This document shows, in pieces, positions 8,489 through 17,586 of a stretch of DNA of 41,518 nucleotides; position 1 is the first letter of the stretch, and each line of letters opens with the position of its first letter. Location: contig JAADGO010000242.1 in the NCBI GenBank assembly GCA_013152355.1, forward strand, positions 1 through 41,518. Reading direction: 5' to 3'. A model generated the notes under the pieces. The model saw nothing but the letters and a program-made list of their open reading frames with translations. It did no database searches and was not told the origin of the DNA. A program made the translations under genes and the position numbers. Source of the stretch: Chlorobiota bacterium (lineage in GTDB: Bacteria; Bacteroidota; Bacteroidia; Bacteroidales; Prolixibacteraceae).

Positions 8489-9298
8489 TTATTTTTCAGA
8501 ATCGGTAGAAGAATCATCAGTGTCTTCCGGCTTTTTATCTTTTACTACTGTTTTTCTCCCTTTTTTAGCCTTCTTTGATTCATTTTCAGCTTCTTCTTTG
8601 CTACGCTCAATTTTCCGTTCCTGGAGGCCTTCTTTAATCGCATCAGTCATTATTTTCGTGATGAGTTTGATTGATTGAGAGGCATCATCGTTTGCAGGGA
8701 TTACAAAATCAATATTTTCAGGATTTGAGTTGGTGTCAACTATCGCAAATATAGGGATACCCAGGCGGTTAGCCTCTCTGACAGCAATTTTCTCTTTCAG
8801 TACATCAATGATAAATAAAGCGGCAGGCAAACGTACAAGGTCTGATATACTACCTAACATTTTTTCCAGTTTAGCCCGCTGGCGGGTAATCTGAAGTTTT
8901 TCGCGTTTTGAGAGATTATCCCAACTTGGGTCCTTTGCAAGTTTGTCAATAGAATTCATTTTCTTGACTGCTTTGCGGATGGTTGGGAAGTTGGTTAACA
9001 TGCCTCCTGGCCAACGTTCTGTGACGTAAGGCATTTTTATGCTTTCCACTAATTCGGAAACAATGTCTTTCGCTTGTTTTTTTGTTGCTACAAAAAGTAT
9101 TTTCCTGCCTGATTTTGCTATTTGTTTGATTGCAGCAGCTGCTTCGTCAATCTTTACGATTGTTTTTTGAAGGTCAATGATGTGAATCCCGTTTTTCTCC
9201 ATAAAAATATATGGCTGCATGTTGGGATTCCATTTTCTTTTAAGGTGTCCAAAGTGTACACCGGCATCTAATAATTCTTGAAAATTTGTTCTTGGCAT
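8489..9298 (-). CDS. rpsB: 30S ribosomal protein S2
   Basis: 269 residues. Typical S2 start (MPRTNFQELLDAGVHFGHLKRKWNP) and signatures IHIIDLQKTI, WPGGMLTNFPTIRK, and PIFAIVDTNSNPENIDFVIPANDDA. The last 40 or so residues are a charged Lys/Glu/Ser/Asp tail (KKAKKGRKTVVKDKKPEDTDD) beyond the usual fold. It lies 101 nt downstream of rpsI with no clear promoter between, so it probably belongs to the rplM transcript. Confidence 0.97.
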   Translation of the reverse strand: MPRTNFQELLDAGVHFGHLKRKWNPNMQPYIFMEKNGIHIIDLQKTIVKIDEAAAAIKQIAKSGRKILFVATKKQAKDIVSELVESIKMPYVTERWPGGMLTNFPTIRKAVKKMNSIDKLAKDPSWDNLSKREKLQITRQRAKLEKMLGSISDLVRLPAALFIIDVLKEKIAVREANRLGIPIFAIVDTNSNPENIDFVIPANDDASQSIKLITKIMTDAIKEGLQERKIERSKEEAENESKKAKKGRKTVVKDKKPEDTDDSSTDSEK

Positions 9299-9399
9299 CT
9301 GTTTACTTTTTTTTTAAATCTTGCATAAAAGCAACTGCTGAGTAGCCTTTTAATTCAATAGAGTCTCTGCAGTTTTAGATCCGTATTGTGTATAAAAAA

Positions 9400-9786
9400 T
9401 TAACGTTTTGAAAATTGGAACCTCTTCCTTGCTTTTGGCTGCCCCGGCTTTTTACGTTCTACTTCGCGTGAATCTCGTGTAAGGAATCCTGCTTGTTTAA
9501 GTTCGGCACGGCTCTCAGGGTCAATATTAACCAATGCACGGGCTATTGCCAGCCTCAAGGCCTCGGCTTGCCCGGAATATCCGCCACCGTCAAGATTCAC
9601 TTTAATGTCGTATTTTTCTTTTACATTCAATAAAGTTAATGGTTGCAAAGCTACATATTGTAAAATATCTGTTGGGAAATAATCTTTCAGGTCACGTTTG
9701 TTAATAATAACATTGCCTTTCCCTTCGCTAACATATATACGTGCAACTGCCGACTTCCTACGGCCTAATGTGTTTACAACTTCCAT
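9400..9786 (-). CDS. rpsI: 30S ribosomal protein S9
   Basis: 128 residues, normal length. Conserved start (NTLGRRKSAVARIYV), central VNLDGGGYSGQAEALRLAIARAL, and the basic C-terminus (KKPGQPKARKRFQFSKR) that reaches the P-site tRNA. It lies 5 nt after rplM. Confidence 0.97.
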   Translation of the reverse strand: MEVVNTLGRRKSAVARIYVSEGKGNVIINKRDLKDYFPTDILQYVALQPLTLLNVKEKYDIKVNLDGGGYSGQAEALRLAIARALVNIDPESRAELKQAGFLTRDSREVERKKPGQPKARKRFQFSKR

Positions 9787-9791
9787 CTTAC

Positions 9792-10247
9792 TTATTTAAT
9801 AGTATTTAAATCAACAACTTTTGGATTTTGAGCTTTATGTTTGTGCTCAGGCCCCACAACAACGAAAAGGTTCTTATAAATACTGCGGCCAAGGCGGTTT
9901 TTAGGGAGCATCCCTTTAACTGCTTTTTCAACCAGCCTCTCCGGGTATTTAGTTAGAATATCCTCAGCTGTTTGCGAACGTTGTCCTCCCGGATACCCTG
10001 TGTGGCGTATGTAAACTTTATCAGAAAATTTGTTCCCGGTTAGTTTTACCTTCTCGGCATTGATGACAATTACATTATCGCCACAATCAACATGAGGGGT
10101 AAAATCAACTTTGTGCTTACCCCTGATCATTTTAGCTACTTTGCTGGCTAAACGCCCTAATATCATATCAGTTGCATCTACAACAACCCATTCTTTATTT
10201 ACCGTGGCTTTGTTTGCCGATACGGTTTTATTACTTAGTGTATTCAC
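9792..10247 (-). CDS. rplM: 50S ribosomal protein L13
   Basis: 151 residues. Signatures: NKEWVVVDATDMILGRLASKVA, DNVIVINAEKVKLTGNK, RHTGYPGG, and KGMLPKNRLGRSIYKNL. The N-terminal MNTLSNKTVSANKATV is typical of Bacteroidota L13. It is the first gene of the rplM-rpsI-rpsB-tsf transcript, driven by the consensus promoter at 10395-10425, with a leader of about 140 nt that may be regulatory. Confidence 0.97.
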   Translation of the reverse strand: MNTLSNKTVSANKATVNKEWVVVDATDMILGRLASKVAKMIRGKHKVDFTPHVDCGDNVIVINAEKVKLTGNKFSDKVYIRHTGYPGGQRSQTAEDILTKYPERLVEKAVKGMLPKNRLGRSIYKNLFVVVGPEHKHKAQNPKVVDLNTIK

Positions 10248-10388
10248 GTGTGTATTCTTTCTTTTAATTCTATTTTTTTGTTACCCTGCCCCTGAATCGA
10301 AATTTAATCCACTCCGGCATGTCAATAAAACTTTGTTTCTCTAAGTAAATCAATAATTTAAACAACTAACAAACATGGATAATAATCG
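10248..10388 (-). promoter_or_regulatory. Long 5' leader of the rplM operon
   Basis: The promoter at 10395-10425 predicts a start near 10388, leaving about 140 nt before the rplM ATG. No gene is seen in it. TGCC and GGCA blocks flank a possible small hairpin in the middle. Autoregulatory leaders are known for ribosomal operons, but no known leader could be matched by eye. Confidence 0.4.
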
Positions 10389-10394
10389 GGACTG

Positions 10395-10425
10395 CAAAAG
10401 TATTTTCTTTTTTCTAAAATACAAA
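10395..10425 (-). promoter_or_regulatory. Consensus Bacteroidota promoter of the rplM operon
   Basis: Minus strand: TTTG (10422-10425), a 19-nt spacer, TACTTTTG (10395-10402). Both elements match TTTG / TAnnTTTG exactly with ideal spacing. Confidence 0.82.
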
Positions 10426-10491
10426 GAATATTTGCTTAAAATTCTGAGAGACTGTCTGAAAATAAAATTTAAACAGCCTATATATTGCTAT

Positions 10492-10655
10492 GAAGTTGTT
10501 TGAAGTCAAATTGAAAATCTGCGAATAACATCTTGATTCCATTGGACCTCAGCTAATTTTCCTTCCATAGCGTTGGCTATGCAAGAAAAATCGAGCTTTG
10601 CCACTGAAAATCAATCTGTCACTCTCGAAAATCCCCTTTAACTTTAAACAACTTC
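10492..10655. repeat. Non-coding 164-bp repeat with imperfect 19-bp inverted ends
   Basis: The left end, GAAGTTGTTTGAAGTCAAA (10492-10510), is an inverted match at 17 of 19 positions to the right end, TTTAACTTTAAACAACTTC (10637-10655). Inside is a hairpin CATAGC-GTTG-GCTATG (10566-10581). The block at 10604-10626 recurs exactly, inverted, at 30916-30938. No coding frame. It fills the divergent gap between the rplM promoter and the ftsX promoter. Confidence 0.7.
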
Positions 10656-10700
10656 TACACCTTACTTTATATGATTTTTAAAACTTCCCCGTTTATTTTA

Positions 10701-10708
10701 TTAATTTT
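10701..10708 (+). promoter_or_regulatory. Candidate -7 box of the ftsX operon promoter
   Basis: TAATTTTG matches TAnnTTTG exactly, 50 nt before the ftsX ATG. The upstream element is weak (TTTT about 23 nt before). Confidence 0.5.
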
Positions 10709-10758
10709 GCTCCTGAATTGCATTAGATTAATTTATGGATGGTTTGAACTGATAAGGC

Positions 10759-11637
10759 ATGGCAAGGCAAAAACCTAAAAAGCTCAAAAAAAAGGTAGTT
10801 ACATCATATTTGACCTCTACAATTAGTATTACCCTGGTACTATTCCTGTTAGGCATTTTAACACTGGTTTTAATTAATGCCGGGCGGTTGTCAAATTATG
10901 TGAAAGAAAAAATAGGGTTTACATTGGTATTGCACGACAACATCAAAGAGGTTGAAATAATCAGGTTGCAAAAAATTCTGAACACAACAGAATTTGTAAA
11001 ATCTACGAGGTATGTCGACAAAGAAACTGCGGCGCGTGAACTTCAGGAGGAATTAGGAGAAGATTTTACCGGGTTCCTGGGTTTTAACCCCTTGTTTTCA
11101 TCAATTGACATAAAATTGTATGCACGCTATACACATCCTGACAGCCTGGTAATTTTGGAGAAGAATTTGATGGAATACCCCCAGGTAAAAGAGGTGTATT
11201 ACCAAAGGAACCTGGTTGCGGTTATTAATGAGAATGTACGGAAAATCAGCCTTTTTCTTTTGGTTTTCAGCGGTATGCTGGCTCTTATTTTTATTGCGTT
11301 AATCAATAATACCATCCGGATATCCATTTATTCTCAACGGTTTGTAATAAATACAATGCAGCTTGTTGGGGCTACAAGGTTATTTATCCGCAGGCCTTTT
11401 GTTAACCGAAGTTTGTTTTACGGGGCACTGGGGGCTATCATTGCGTTTGTATTAATCGGGAGCATGGTTTTTTCATATAAACAGGAACTTAAGGGTATAA
11501 TCAGCCCTGATGATGTGAGAATGATGGGGGCAGTTTTCATCGTCATCTTAGGGATGGGGTTAATTATTTCCTGGGTATCAACATTCTTGGCTGTAAACAA
11601 ATTCCTGAAAATGAAATTCGATGAGTTATTTTATTAA
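10759..11637 (+). CDS. ftsX: Cell division ABC-transporter permease FtsX
   Basis: 292 residues. The basic cytoplasmic N-terminus (MARQKPKKLKKK) precedes a first membrane segment at about 16-42 and a periplasmic loop with the family motif FVKSTRYVDKETAARELQEELGEDF. Three further membrane segments follow (about 165-190, 218-240, 258-280), with the QLVGAT motif in the cytoplasmic loop after the second one. With the ATPase FtsE it controls septal peptidoglycan hydrolases. ftsE is not in the window. First gene of an operon with DUF3098, uppP, truB and queA. Confidence 0.95.
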   Translation: MARQKPKKLKKKVVTSYLTSTISITLVLFLLGILTLVLINAGRLSNYVKEKIGFTLVLHDNIKEVEIIRLQKILNTTEFVKSTRYVDKETAARELQEELGEDFTGFLGFNPLFSSIDIKLYARYTHPDSLVILEKNLMEYPQVKEVYYQRNLVAVINENVRKISLFLLVFSGMLALIFIALINNTIRISIYSQRFVINTMQLVGATRLFIRRPFVNRSLFYGALGAIIAFVLIGSMVFSYKQELKGIISPDDVRMMGAVFIVILGMGLIISWVSTFLAVNKFLKMKFDELFY

Positions 11638-11664
11638 TTATCTTTATCCGCAAAAATCAAGTTG

Positions 11665-11919
11665 ATGGCAAAAAAAGAAACTGAAATAAATGATAACGGC
11701 TTTGCACTGGGCAAAGAGAATTACCGTTTAATGGCAATAGGATTTGCAGTTATAGTTATTGGGTTTATTTTAATGACAGGTGGCGGAAGCGATGACCCGA
11801 ATGTATTTAATCCCGAAGTATTTAGTTTTAGGAGGATTACATTAGCACCGGTTGTTTTATTGTTTGGGTTTATTTTCGAAATCTATGCAATAATGAAAAG
11901 GCCGAAAAACGATAACTAA
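11665..11919 (+). CDS. DUF3098 small membrane protein
   Basis: 84 residues from the ATG at 11665 (a TTG one codon earlier is also in frame). Two membrane segments (about residues 22-41 and 56-76) are joined by a loop with GGGSDDPNVFNPEVFSFRR, typical of DUF3098. The family is found between ftsX and uppP in Bacteroidota, as here. Function is not established; the fixed neighbourhood suggests a role in division or envelope assembly. Confidence 0.85.
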   Translation: MAKKETEINDNGFALGKENYRLMAIGFAVIVIGFILMTGGGSDDPNVFNPEVFSFRRITLAPVVLLFGFIFEIYAIMKRPKNDN

Positions 11920-11929
11920 AGCTTGGTTG

Positions 11930-12715
11930 ATGAGTGAACTTCAGGCTTTTATCCTTGGGTTGATCCAGGGGCTTACCGAATTCCTTCCGGTTAGTTCAAG
12001 CGGGCATTTAGAGATTGTCCATGCTTTGTTCGGAATTGAAAATGAAAATAACCTTTTGGTTGCTGTTGTTCTACACAGTGCCACAGTTTTAAGTACAATT
12101 ATTGTATTCAGAAAAGACATTGTAACCCTGGCAAAAGGATTTTTCGGGTTTAAATGGGATGAGCCGACAAGGTATGTTTTAATGTTGTTGTTGTCGGCAG
12201 TCCCTGTTGTTATCCTTGGGTTGTTTTTTAAAGACGAAATTGAACTTTTTTACAGCGGGCGGGTACAATTTGTTGGTGCAATGCTTATTGTTACAGCAGT
12301 TTTATTATTCCTGGCCAATTTTGTTAAATCCGGTGAAAAGGAAGTCTCATTTTTCAAATCGCTGGTTATTGGAGTAGTCCAGGCTTTTGCTGTCCTTCCC
12401 GGTATTTCAAGGAGCGGGGCTACTATCGCCTCCGGGTTGCTGCTGGGGGTCGATAAAAAGGAGATGGCAAAATTCTCTTTTTTAATGGTGCTAATCCCGA
12501 TTATTGGTGCCGTTTCACTGGATTTAATAAGTGGCGATTTTACCGGTAATGGCAATAATATTGAAGCCCTGCCTCTTGCCATCGGATTTATTACCGCTTT
12601 TGTTTCAGGGCTCTTTGCCTGCAAATGGATGGTTGATTTAGTGAAAAAAGGGAAACTAATTTATTTTGCCATTTATTGCCTTATTATTGGCCTTATTACT
12701 ATCTTTGCATCCTGA
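11930..12715 (+). CDS. uppP: Undecaprenyl-diphosphatase UppP
   Basis: 261 residues from the ATG at 11930 (the TTG at 11927 is a less likely start). The family's two active-site blocks are present: GLTEFLPVSSSGHLEIV near the N-terminus and VLPGISRSGATIASG in the middle, within about eight hydrophobic segments. It dephosphorylates undecaprenyl diphosphate to recycle the lipid carrier used for peptidoglycan and O-antigen, and overexpression gives bacitracin resistance in other bacteria. It is 10 nt after DUF3098. Confidence 0.96.
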   Translation: MSELQAFILGLIQGLTEFLPVSSSGHLEIVHALFGIENENNLLVAVVLHSATVLSTIIVFRKDIVTLAKGFFGFKWDEPTRYVLMLLLSAVPVVILGLFFKDEIELFYSGRVQFVGAMLIVTAVLLFLANFVKSGEKEVSFFKSLVIGVVQAFAVLPGISRSGATIASGLLLGVDKKEMAKFSFLMVLIPIIGAVSLDLISGDFTGNGNNIEALPLAIGFITAFVSGLFACKWMVDLVKKGKLIYFAIYCLIIGLITIFAS

Positions 12716-12761
12716 TATTTAAAACATTCTTACTAAGAACCTGATTGTTAGTCCTTTATAG

Positions 12762-13475
12762 ATGCTTGAGCCGATTCGCCATTTCGATTTTATTAAAGGA
12801 GAGGTCTTATTTTTTGACAAAGAACTAGACTGGACTTCTTTTGATTTGGTTCAAAAGGTACGAAATTCTTTGTGCCGGAAAATGGGTATAAAGAAATTAA
12901 AAGTAGGGCATGCAGGCACTCTCGACCCAAAGGCAACGGGGTTAATGATTTTATGTACCGGGAAAGCAACTAAGCAAATTGAAAGTATTCAGGGAGAGGA
13001 GAAAGAGTATATTGCCGAATTAAAAATTGGGGCAACAACTCCTTCGTACGATACAGAATCGGAAGAAGATAATATATTCGATTACTCCCATGTTACGGAG
13101 GAGGTATTGAAGGAGGCACTTAAAGCATTTATTGGTGAGATAAACCAGGTGCCACCAATCTTTTCAGCGGTTAAAGTGAAAGGCATACGGGCATACGAAT
13201 TTGCACGAAAAGGCAACGACCCTAAACTTAAACCCAAAAAGGTTGTTATTGAATCAATTGAGGTTTTAGACTTTAATCCCCCAAAAATAGGTTTAAAGGT
13301 AGTATGTGGGAAAGGGACATATATCCGGTCATTAGCAAGGGATATAGGTAAAACGTTGAATTGTGGTGCTTATTTAGTTGGATTGCGCCGCACACGAATT
13401 GGAGAATATGAGGTTGGCCAGGCAATGTCGGTCAATTATTTTTTAACTAATTTAGATTCTTTTGTAACCAATTAG
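12762..13475 (+). CDS. truB: tRNA pseudouridine(55) synthase TruB
   Basis: 237 residues, on the short side (E. coli 314) because the C-terminal PUA domain is missing, as in many Bacteroidota. The catalytic Asp lies in KVGHAGTLDPKATGLMILC. Other motifs: KEYIAELKIGATTPSYDTE, QVPPIFSAVKVKGIRAYEFAR, and GTYIRSLARDIG. It converts U55 in the T loop of tRNAs. It is 46 nt after uppP. Confidence 0.95.
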   Translation: MLEPIRHFDFIKGEVLFFDKELDWTSFDLVQKVRNSLCRKMGIKKLKVGHAGTLDPKATGLMILCTGKATKQIESIQGEEKEYIAELKIGATTPSYDTESEEDNIFDYSHVTEEVLKEALKAFIGEINQVPPIFSAVKVKGIRAYEFARKGNDPKLKPKKVVIESIEVLDFNPPKIGLKVVCGKGTYIRSLARDIGKTLNCGAYLVGLRRTRIGEYEVGQAMSVNYFLTNLDSFVTN

Positions 13476-13522
13476 TAATTTATCCGTATTACGGGTTTCT
13501 ATATTTATAAAGACACAAAATT

Positions 13523-14572
13523 ATGAAGTTATCAAAGTTTAGGTATAATTTGCCAGACAACAAAATAGCCTTCCATCCTACTGCAAACAGGGATGAGTCA
13601 AAACTAATGGTTTTATATAAGGACTCGGGTAAAATTGAACATAAACTTTTTAAGGACCTGCTTGATTATTTTGATGATAAAGATTTATTGGTTTTTAATG
13701 ACACAAAAGTATTCCCTGCCCGTTTGTTTGGGAATAAAGAAAAAACAGGGGCGGAAATTGAAGTCTTCCTGCTCCGCGAATTGAACCGTGAACAACGTTT
13801 ATGGGATGTTTTAGTCGACCCGGCAAGAAAGATCAGGATTGGGAATAAACTTTACTTTGGCGAAGACAATATGCTGGTAGCCGAGGTAATTGACAATACA
13901 ACCTCCCGTGGGCGCACATTACGTTTTTTGTTTGATGGGCCGTATGACGAGTTCAAAAGCACATTATACAGCCTTGGGGAAACACCTCTCCCAAAATTTA
14001 TCAACAGGCCTGTACAGCCTGAAGATAAAGAACGTTATCAAACGATTTTTGCCAAACACGAAGGGGCTGTGGCTGCTCCGACTGCAGGCCTGCATTTCAG
14101 CCGCGAACTGTTGAAGCGGTTAGAAATAAAAGGTGTTGATTTTACATACATAACATTACACGTTGGGCTGGGTAATTTCAGGAATGTAGAAGTAGAAGAC
14201 CTTACCAAGCATAAAATGGATTCTGAGCAAATATGGATTTATGAAGAAGCCTGCAAAATGGTGAACAATGCAAAATTGAATAAACAGAATGTGTGTGCTG
14301 TCGGGACAACCGTTATGCGTACCCTTGAAAGTTCGGTTTCAACGCAGGGATTATTAAAACCATTTGAAGGGTGGACCAATAAATTTATTTTCCCCCCGTA
14401 TGATTTCAGTGTAGCCAACCGTATGGTTACTAATTTTCACCTGCCTCTTTCAACCCTTTTGATGATGGTTGCTGCATTTGCAGGGTATGACCTTTTAATG
14501 GGAGCCTATTCAGAAGCATTAAAGAATGATTACCGCTTTGGCACTTATGGAGATGCGATGTTAATCTTATAG
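13523..14572 (+). CDS. queA: S-adenosylmethionine:tRNA ribosyltransferase-isomerase
   Basis: 349 residues. Family signatures: [84 protein letters not shown], and [19 protein letters not shown]. It builds the epoxycyclopentane ring of epoxyqueuosine on tRNA already carrying preQ1, which is put there by Tgt (38698-39828 in this window). Last gene of the ftsX operon; it ends 7 nt from the convergent DUF3352 gene. Confidence 0.96.
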   Translation: MKLSKFRYNLPDNKIAFHPTANRDESKLMVLYKDSGKIEHKLFKDLLDYFDDKDLLVFNDTKVFPARLFGNKEKTGAEIEVFLLRELNREQRLWDVLVDPARKIRIGNKLYFGEDNMLVAEVIDNTTSRGRTLRFLFDGPYDEFKSTLYSLGETPLPKFINRPVQPEDKERYQTIFAKHEGAVAAPTAGLHFSRELLKRLEIKGVDFTYITLHVGLGNFRNVEVEDLTKHKMDSEQIWIYEEACKMVNNAKLNKQNVCAVGTTVMRTLESSVSTQGLLKPFEGWTNKFIFPPYDFSVANRMVTNFHLPLSTLLMMVAAFAGYDLLMGAYSEALKNDYRFGTYGDAMLIL

Positions 14573-14579
14573 GCATCCT

Positions 14580-17375
14580 TTATTTCAACTTATAATTATA
14601 AATATTACCGTCTTTGCTGCCTACAATCAGATTAAAATAACCGGTGCCGGCGGTGATTTTGCCAATGCTGAATTCGCTATTGCCTAACAGAGGGAATCCC
14701 GGATGTAACGAACCATCTGGGTTAAACAGGTATATCCTGTTTCCCGAATGGCTCACAATACCAATCTTTTTCAGTTTCGATGAGAAAGTATAAATATTGG
14801 GGTGGTTTACAATCGGCAATTTAAACTCTTTGGAAAACAATTTCTTCCCGTTTTCGGCAATTACAGTCATATTATTTTTATCGATAAAAACAAAATCAAT
14901 AACTCCGTTCCCATCCAGGTCGCTGGCAGTAAAAAAATGATTCTTGCTAAATCCCGGTGTTTTCTTTTTTTCATATTTCCCATTAAAATAGAGGTAGTAA
15001 ACAGAGCCTTTTGTATCGGTAGCAATTATCTTAGGCGTCTTCAGTTCGCTGAATATTAATGGATTATCAGAATTCTCAAAATTAACCGGGATTTTCACCC
15101 TTGTTTCGCCACGCCGGTTCTGAATATAAATCCTCGATTTATCTTTAAACACAATGTAGTCTTTCCCCCCGGTTCTAAAGTGTTGCACCGGCAGCGTAAC
15201 CAGGTGGTCGGTATGTTTAAATTTCCATCCATCCACTATTTTACCTGCCGAATCGTAGCAATATATTTTTTTATCTTTCCCGGCTATTAAATAACGGTAG
15301 TTCCTGTTGCCGTCATAATCAAAAACACTGACTCCATTGGTTGCCTCCGCCCTTAGGTTTATAGGGAATGGGGCAACATTGTTCCCGTTTCTGTCAATCA
15401 GGTAGAATTTGTCTTTTGTATTGAAAAAATATTGGTATTTCCCGTTTTTCAGGAAGTCGACCTGATGAATCTCACTCATTATTCTTTCCGGGAGCTTTAT
15501 AACCCATCTGATCCGGCCTTCTTTGGTTATCTGGTGTAACCGGTTCCGCTTGTCCTGAACGATTATTTCCTTGTTTCGTAAGTCGTTGTGGTTTATTGTA
15601 AGTTGTGGTTTTGTGGCTGCCTGGCTGCCAATATTACTTTGCCAGGTTGTTTTTGCATCTGCTTTAACCTCTTCCGGATAGTTAATATACAGGCTGTTAA
15701 AATAAAACCCATTGGTATTGACCACTTGCCAGCTTAGTGCCCCGAATTTTTCCAGGGCTTCCTTTTTCGAGGCAATGCGTTTTGCTACTGTGCCTGAGAA
15801 GTAGGCTTTATTAAGGGGGAAGCCCAGGTTAATATCAAGGTAAAAGTTAATATTTACCTTGCTGTCAAGGTTCTGTTTATACCGCAGGTAATCAATGTCT
15901 TTTGCCAGTGTTGCTTCCAGTACCAGGCCATGCAGTTGCTCCTCCAGCCTTGCTTTAGAGCTTGAAAAAATAATATAGTTATCCCAAAAAGCAAAATAGT
16001 TTGCCGATACTGCTTTAAACGGGCCACTTAACCAAACCCCCGGGAATGAAGGGAACGGGAACTTATAAATTGTATAGTTTGTTTCTTTATCAACCTCGTA
16101 ATTACTGACGAGGTTCTTGAAAGGCAGGTTGTTCTTTGCTGAATATCTTTTCAGAAATTTAGTCACTTCCTCCTTTGCCTGGCGTTGCCCTTTTGTGGCA
16201 ACCACAAAAATTGTATTTTTTTTGGACGGGTCGGAGGGGATATTGACAAAGGCCATGGCAACTTCATCTTCCAAAATATCCTGGAAAAGCTGTTTTACGT
16301 CTGTTCTTGACCTGGCATTAATTTTTTTCAAAATTACTTCCCTGGAATAAAAGCTTTCGCTATGCGTATAAAAATCGTCCAGGTTCTTAAAAAATTTGCC
16401 TTTATCTGAAATTGCAAAATTTAAAAACATGGCGGTTTTTTTTGGCAGTACTTTATCTATTTGATACCTGACCGGTTGTTGCCCGGCAAAAACGGAAAGG
16501 TAATGATTCATAGAATCATTGGCGGTAGTGATGCCATTCAGTTTCAGGTCGTTATCATGGACGGTTAAATCCAATTCGCTCCAGGCAGCATAATTTGAGA
16601 ACTTTTTAACTTCGGCGGTATAGCTTGTTTTTGTTTTTTTCCCGAATTCGTCAGTTACTACCCTGGCTTCGGGGTTGAACCAATCTTGAATTAATGGAGG
16701 GAAATGTTTATGGTTGATATAAACCGATGCTTTCGATTGTTGGGTAGCTGTCCTGTTAACCAGTGCAAAATTTGTATCGTTAAGGATACTCTCAGAATCA
16801 AGCTGACGGATAGCCTGCTCCACGAGGATTGATTTAGGGCTGGCTATAAATAATCCGTTGGCGAATGAGTAATGGAATGATTTGTTTGATGATTTCAGGG
16901 TAGCCCCGATAATTTTACGCCCGTTATAAGGGCGTTTAGTATATATATATTTGGTTGCCGGGAATAATTTTGCTACCAGGGCTTTCAGCCCGTTCTTTTT
17001 ACTGTTTGATTGGGCCTTAAGGATAAAAAGCGGTACAATATTCCCTTTGCCTTCGAGGGTAAGGACTACCAAAACTGTTTCGTCCCTTATACTGCCGGGG
17101 ATATCTTTCGACCCGGCAATGAGCGAGTCTATCCTGCTAATTGTTGAAAACAAGGGCTTCATGATACCTGCATTTTCTAGGCCCAGGAATATATTATCCC
17201 TTAATGGGATTGATTTTAATGAATTGGCCTCTATAAAAAGTGGCGCATCAATGGGCACCGCCTTATATATAGATGTTTCTTTACTACTAAAAACAACCCC
17301 TTCTTTTGATAGTATCAGATAACCTGAGGTTAAGGCTGCCAGTGCAATAATCAGGATAATTATATTTCGTTTCAT
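14580..17375 (-). CDS. Large secreted or anchored DUF3352-like protein with C-terminal propeller-like repeats
   Basis: 931 residues. An N-terminal membrane segment or uncleaved signal (IIILIIALAALTSGYLILS) is followed by about 550 residues resembling DUF3352 (KAVPIDAPLFIEANSL, TKYIYTKRPYNGRKIIGATL, KTAMFLNFAISDKG). The last 330 or so contain irregular beta-propeller/FG-GAP-like blades: NKEIIVQDKRNRLHQITKEG, YLIAGKDKKIYCYDSAGKIV, FTASDLDGNGVIDFVFID, and LFNPDGSLHPGFPL. The DLDGNGVIDF unit resembles a calcium-binding loop. Expected in the periplasm, anchored to the inner membrane. Function unknown. It is transcribed alone from a candidate promoter at 17392-17419. Confidence 0.8.
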   Translation of the reverse strand: MKRNIIILIIALAALTSGYLILSKEGVVFSSKETSIYKAVPIDAPLFIEANSLKSIPLRDNIFLGLENAGIMKPLFSTISRIDSLIAGSKDIPGSIRDETVLVVLTLEGKGNIVPLFILKAQSNSKKNGLKALVAKLFPATKYIYTKRPYNGRKIIGATLKSSNKSFHYSFANGLFIASPKSILVEQAIRQLDSESILNDTNFALVNRTATQQSKASVYINHKHFPPLIQDWFNPEARVVTDEFGKKTKTSYTAEVKKFSNYAAWSELDLTVHDNDLKLNGITTANDSMNHYLSVFAGQQPVRYQIDKVLPKKTAMFLNFAISDKGKFFKNLDDFYTHSESFYSREVILKKINARSRTDVKQLFQDILEDEVAMAFVNIPSDPSKKNTIFVVATKGQRQAKEEVTKFLKRYSAKNNLPFKNLVSNYEVDKETNYTIYKFPFPSFPGVWLSGPFKAVSANYFAFWDNYIIFSSSKARLEEQLHGLVLEATLAKDIDYLRYKQNLDSKVNINFYLDINLGFPLNKAYFSGTVAKRIASKKEALEKFGALSWQVVNTNGFYFNSLYINYPEEVKADAKTTWQSNIGSQAATKPQLTINHNDLRNKEIIVQDKRNRLHQITKEGRIRWVIKLPERIMSEIHQVDFLKNGKYQYFFNTKDKFYLIDRNGNNVAPFPINLRAEATNGVSVFDYDGNRNYRYLIAGKDKKIYCYDSAGKIVDGWKFKHTDHLVTLPVQHFRTGGKDYIVFKDKSRIYIQNRRGETRVKIPVNFENSDNPLIFSELKTPKIIATDTKGSVYYLYFNGKYEKKKTPGFSKNHFFTASDLDGNGVIDFVFIDKNNMTVIAENGKKLFSKEFKLPIVNHPNIYTFSSKLKKIGIVSHSGNRIYLFNPDGSLHPGFPLLGNSEFSIGKITAGTGYFNLIVGSKDGNIYNYKLK

Positions 17376-17391
17376 TTTAATAGCAATTTTT

Positions 17392-17419
17392 CAAAAATAA
17401 ATTTTAAACAGTCTTCAAA
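17392..17419 (-). promoter_or_regulatory. Candidate promoter of the DUF3352 gene
   Basis: Minus strand: TTTG (17416-17419), 16-nt spacer, TATTTTTG (17392-17399, exact -7 box), 16 nt from the ATG. The spacer contains GACTGTTTAAAA, related to the dispersed repeat end. Confidence 0.5.
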
Positions 17420-17586
17420 AAAAAACTCATCAATCCCTCATTGTAAAATTAAATATAAAACGTATATGAAAATTAACGGAGGCAAAATATAATTCACAAA
17501 ATCCAGAGAATTATGCCCCGGGTTAACCGCATCTTCTAAAAGAGTATTGTGCCGGCCTGGTAAAAATAAAAAAGAAAAGGGCTGCA

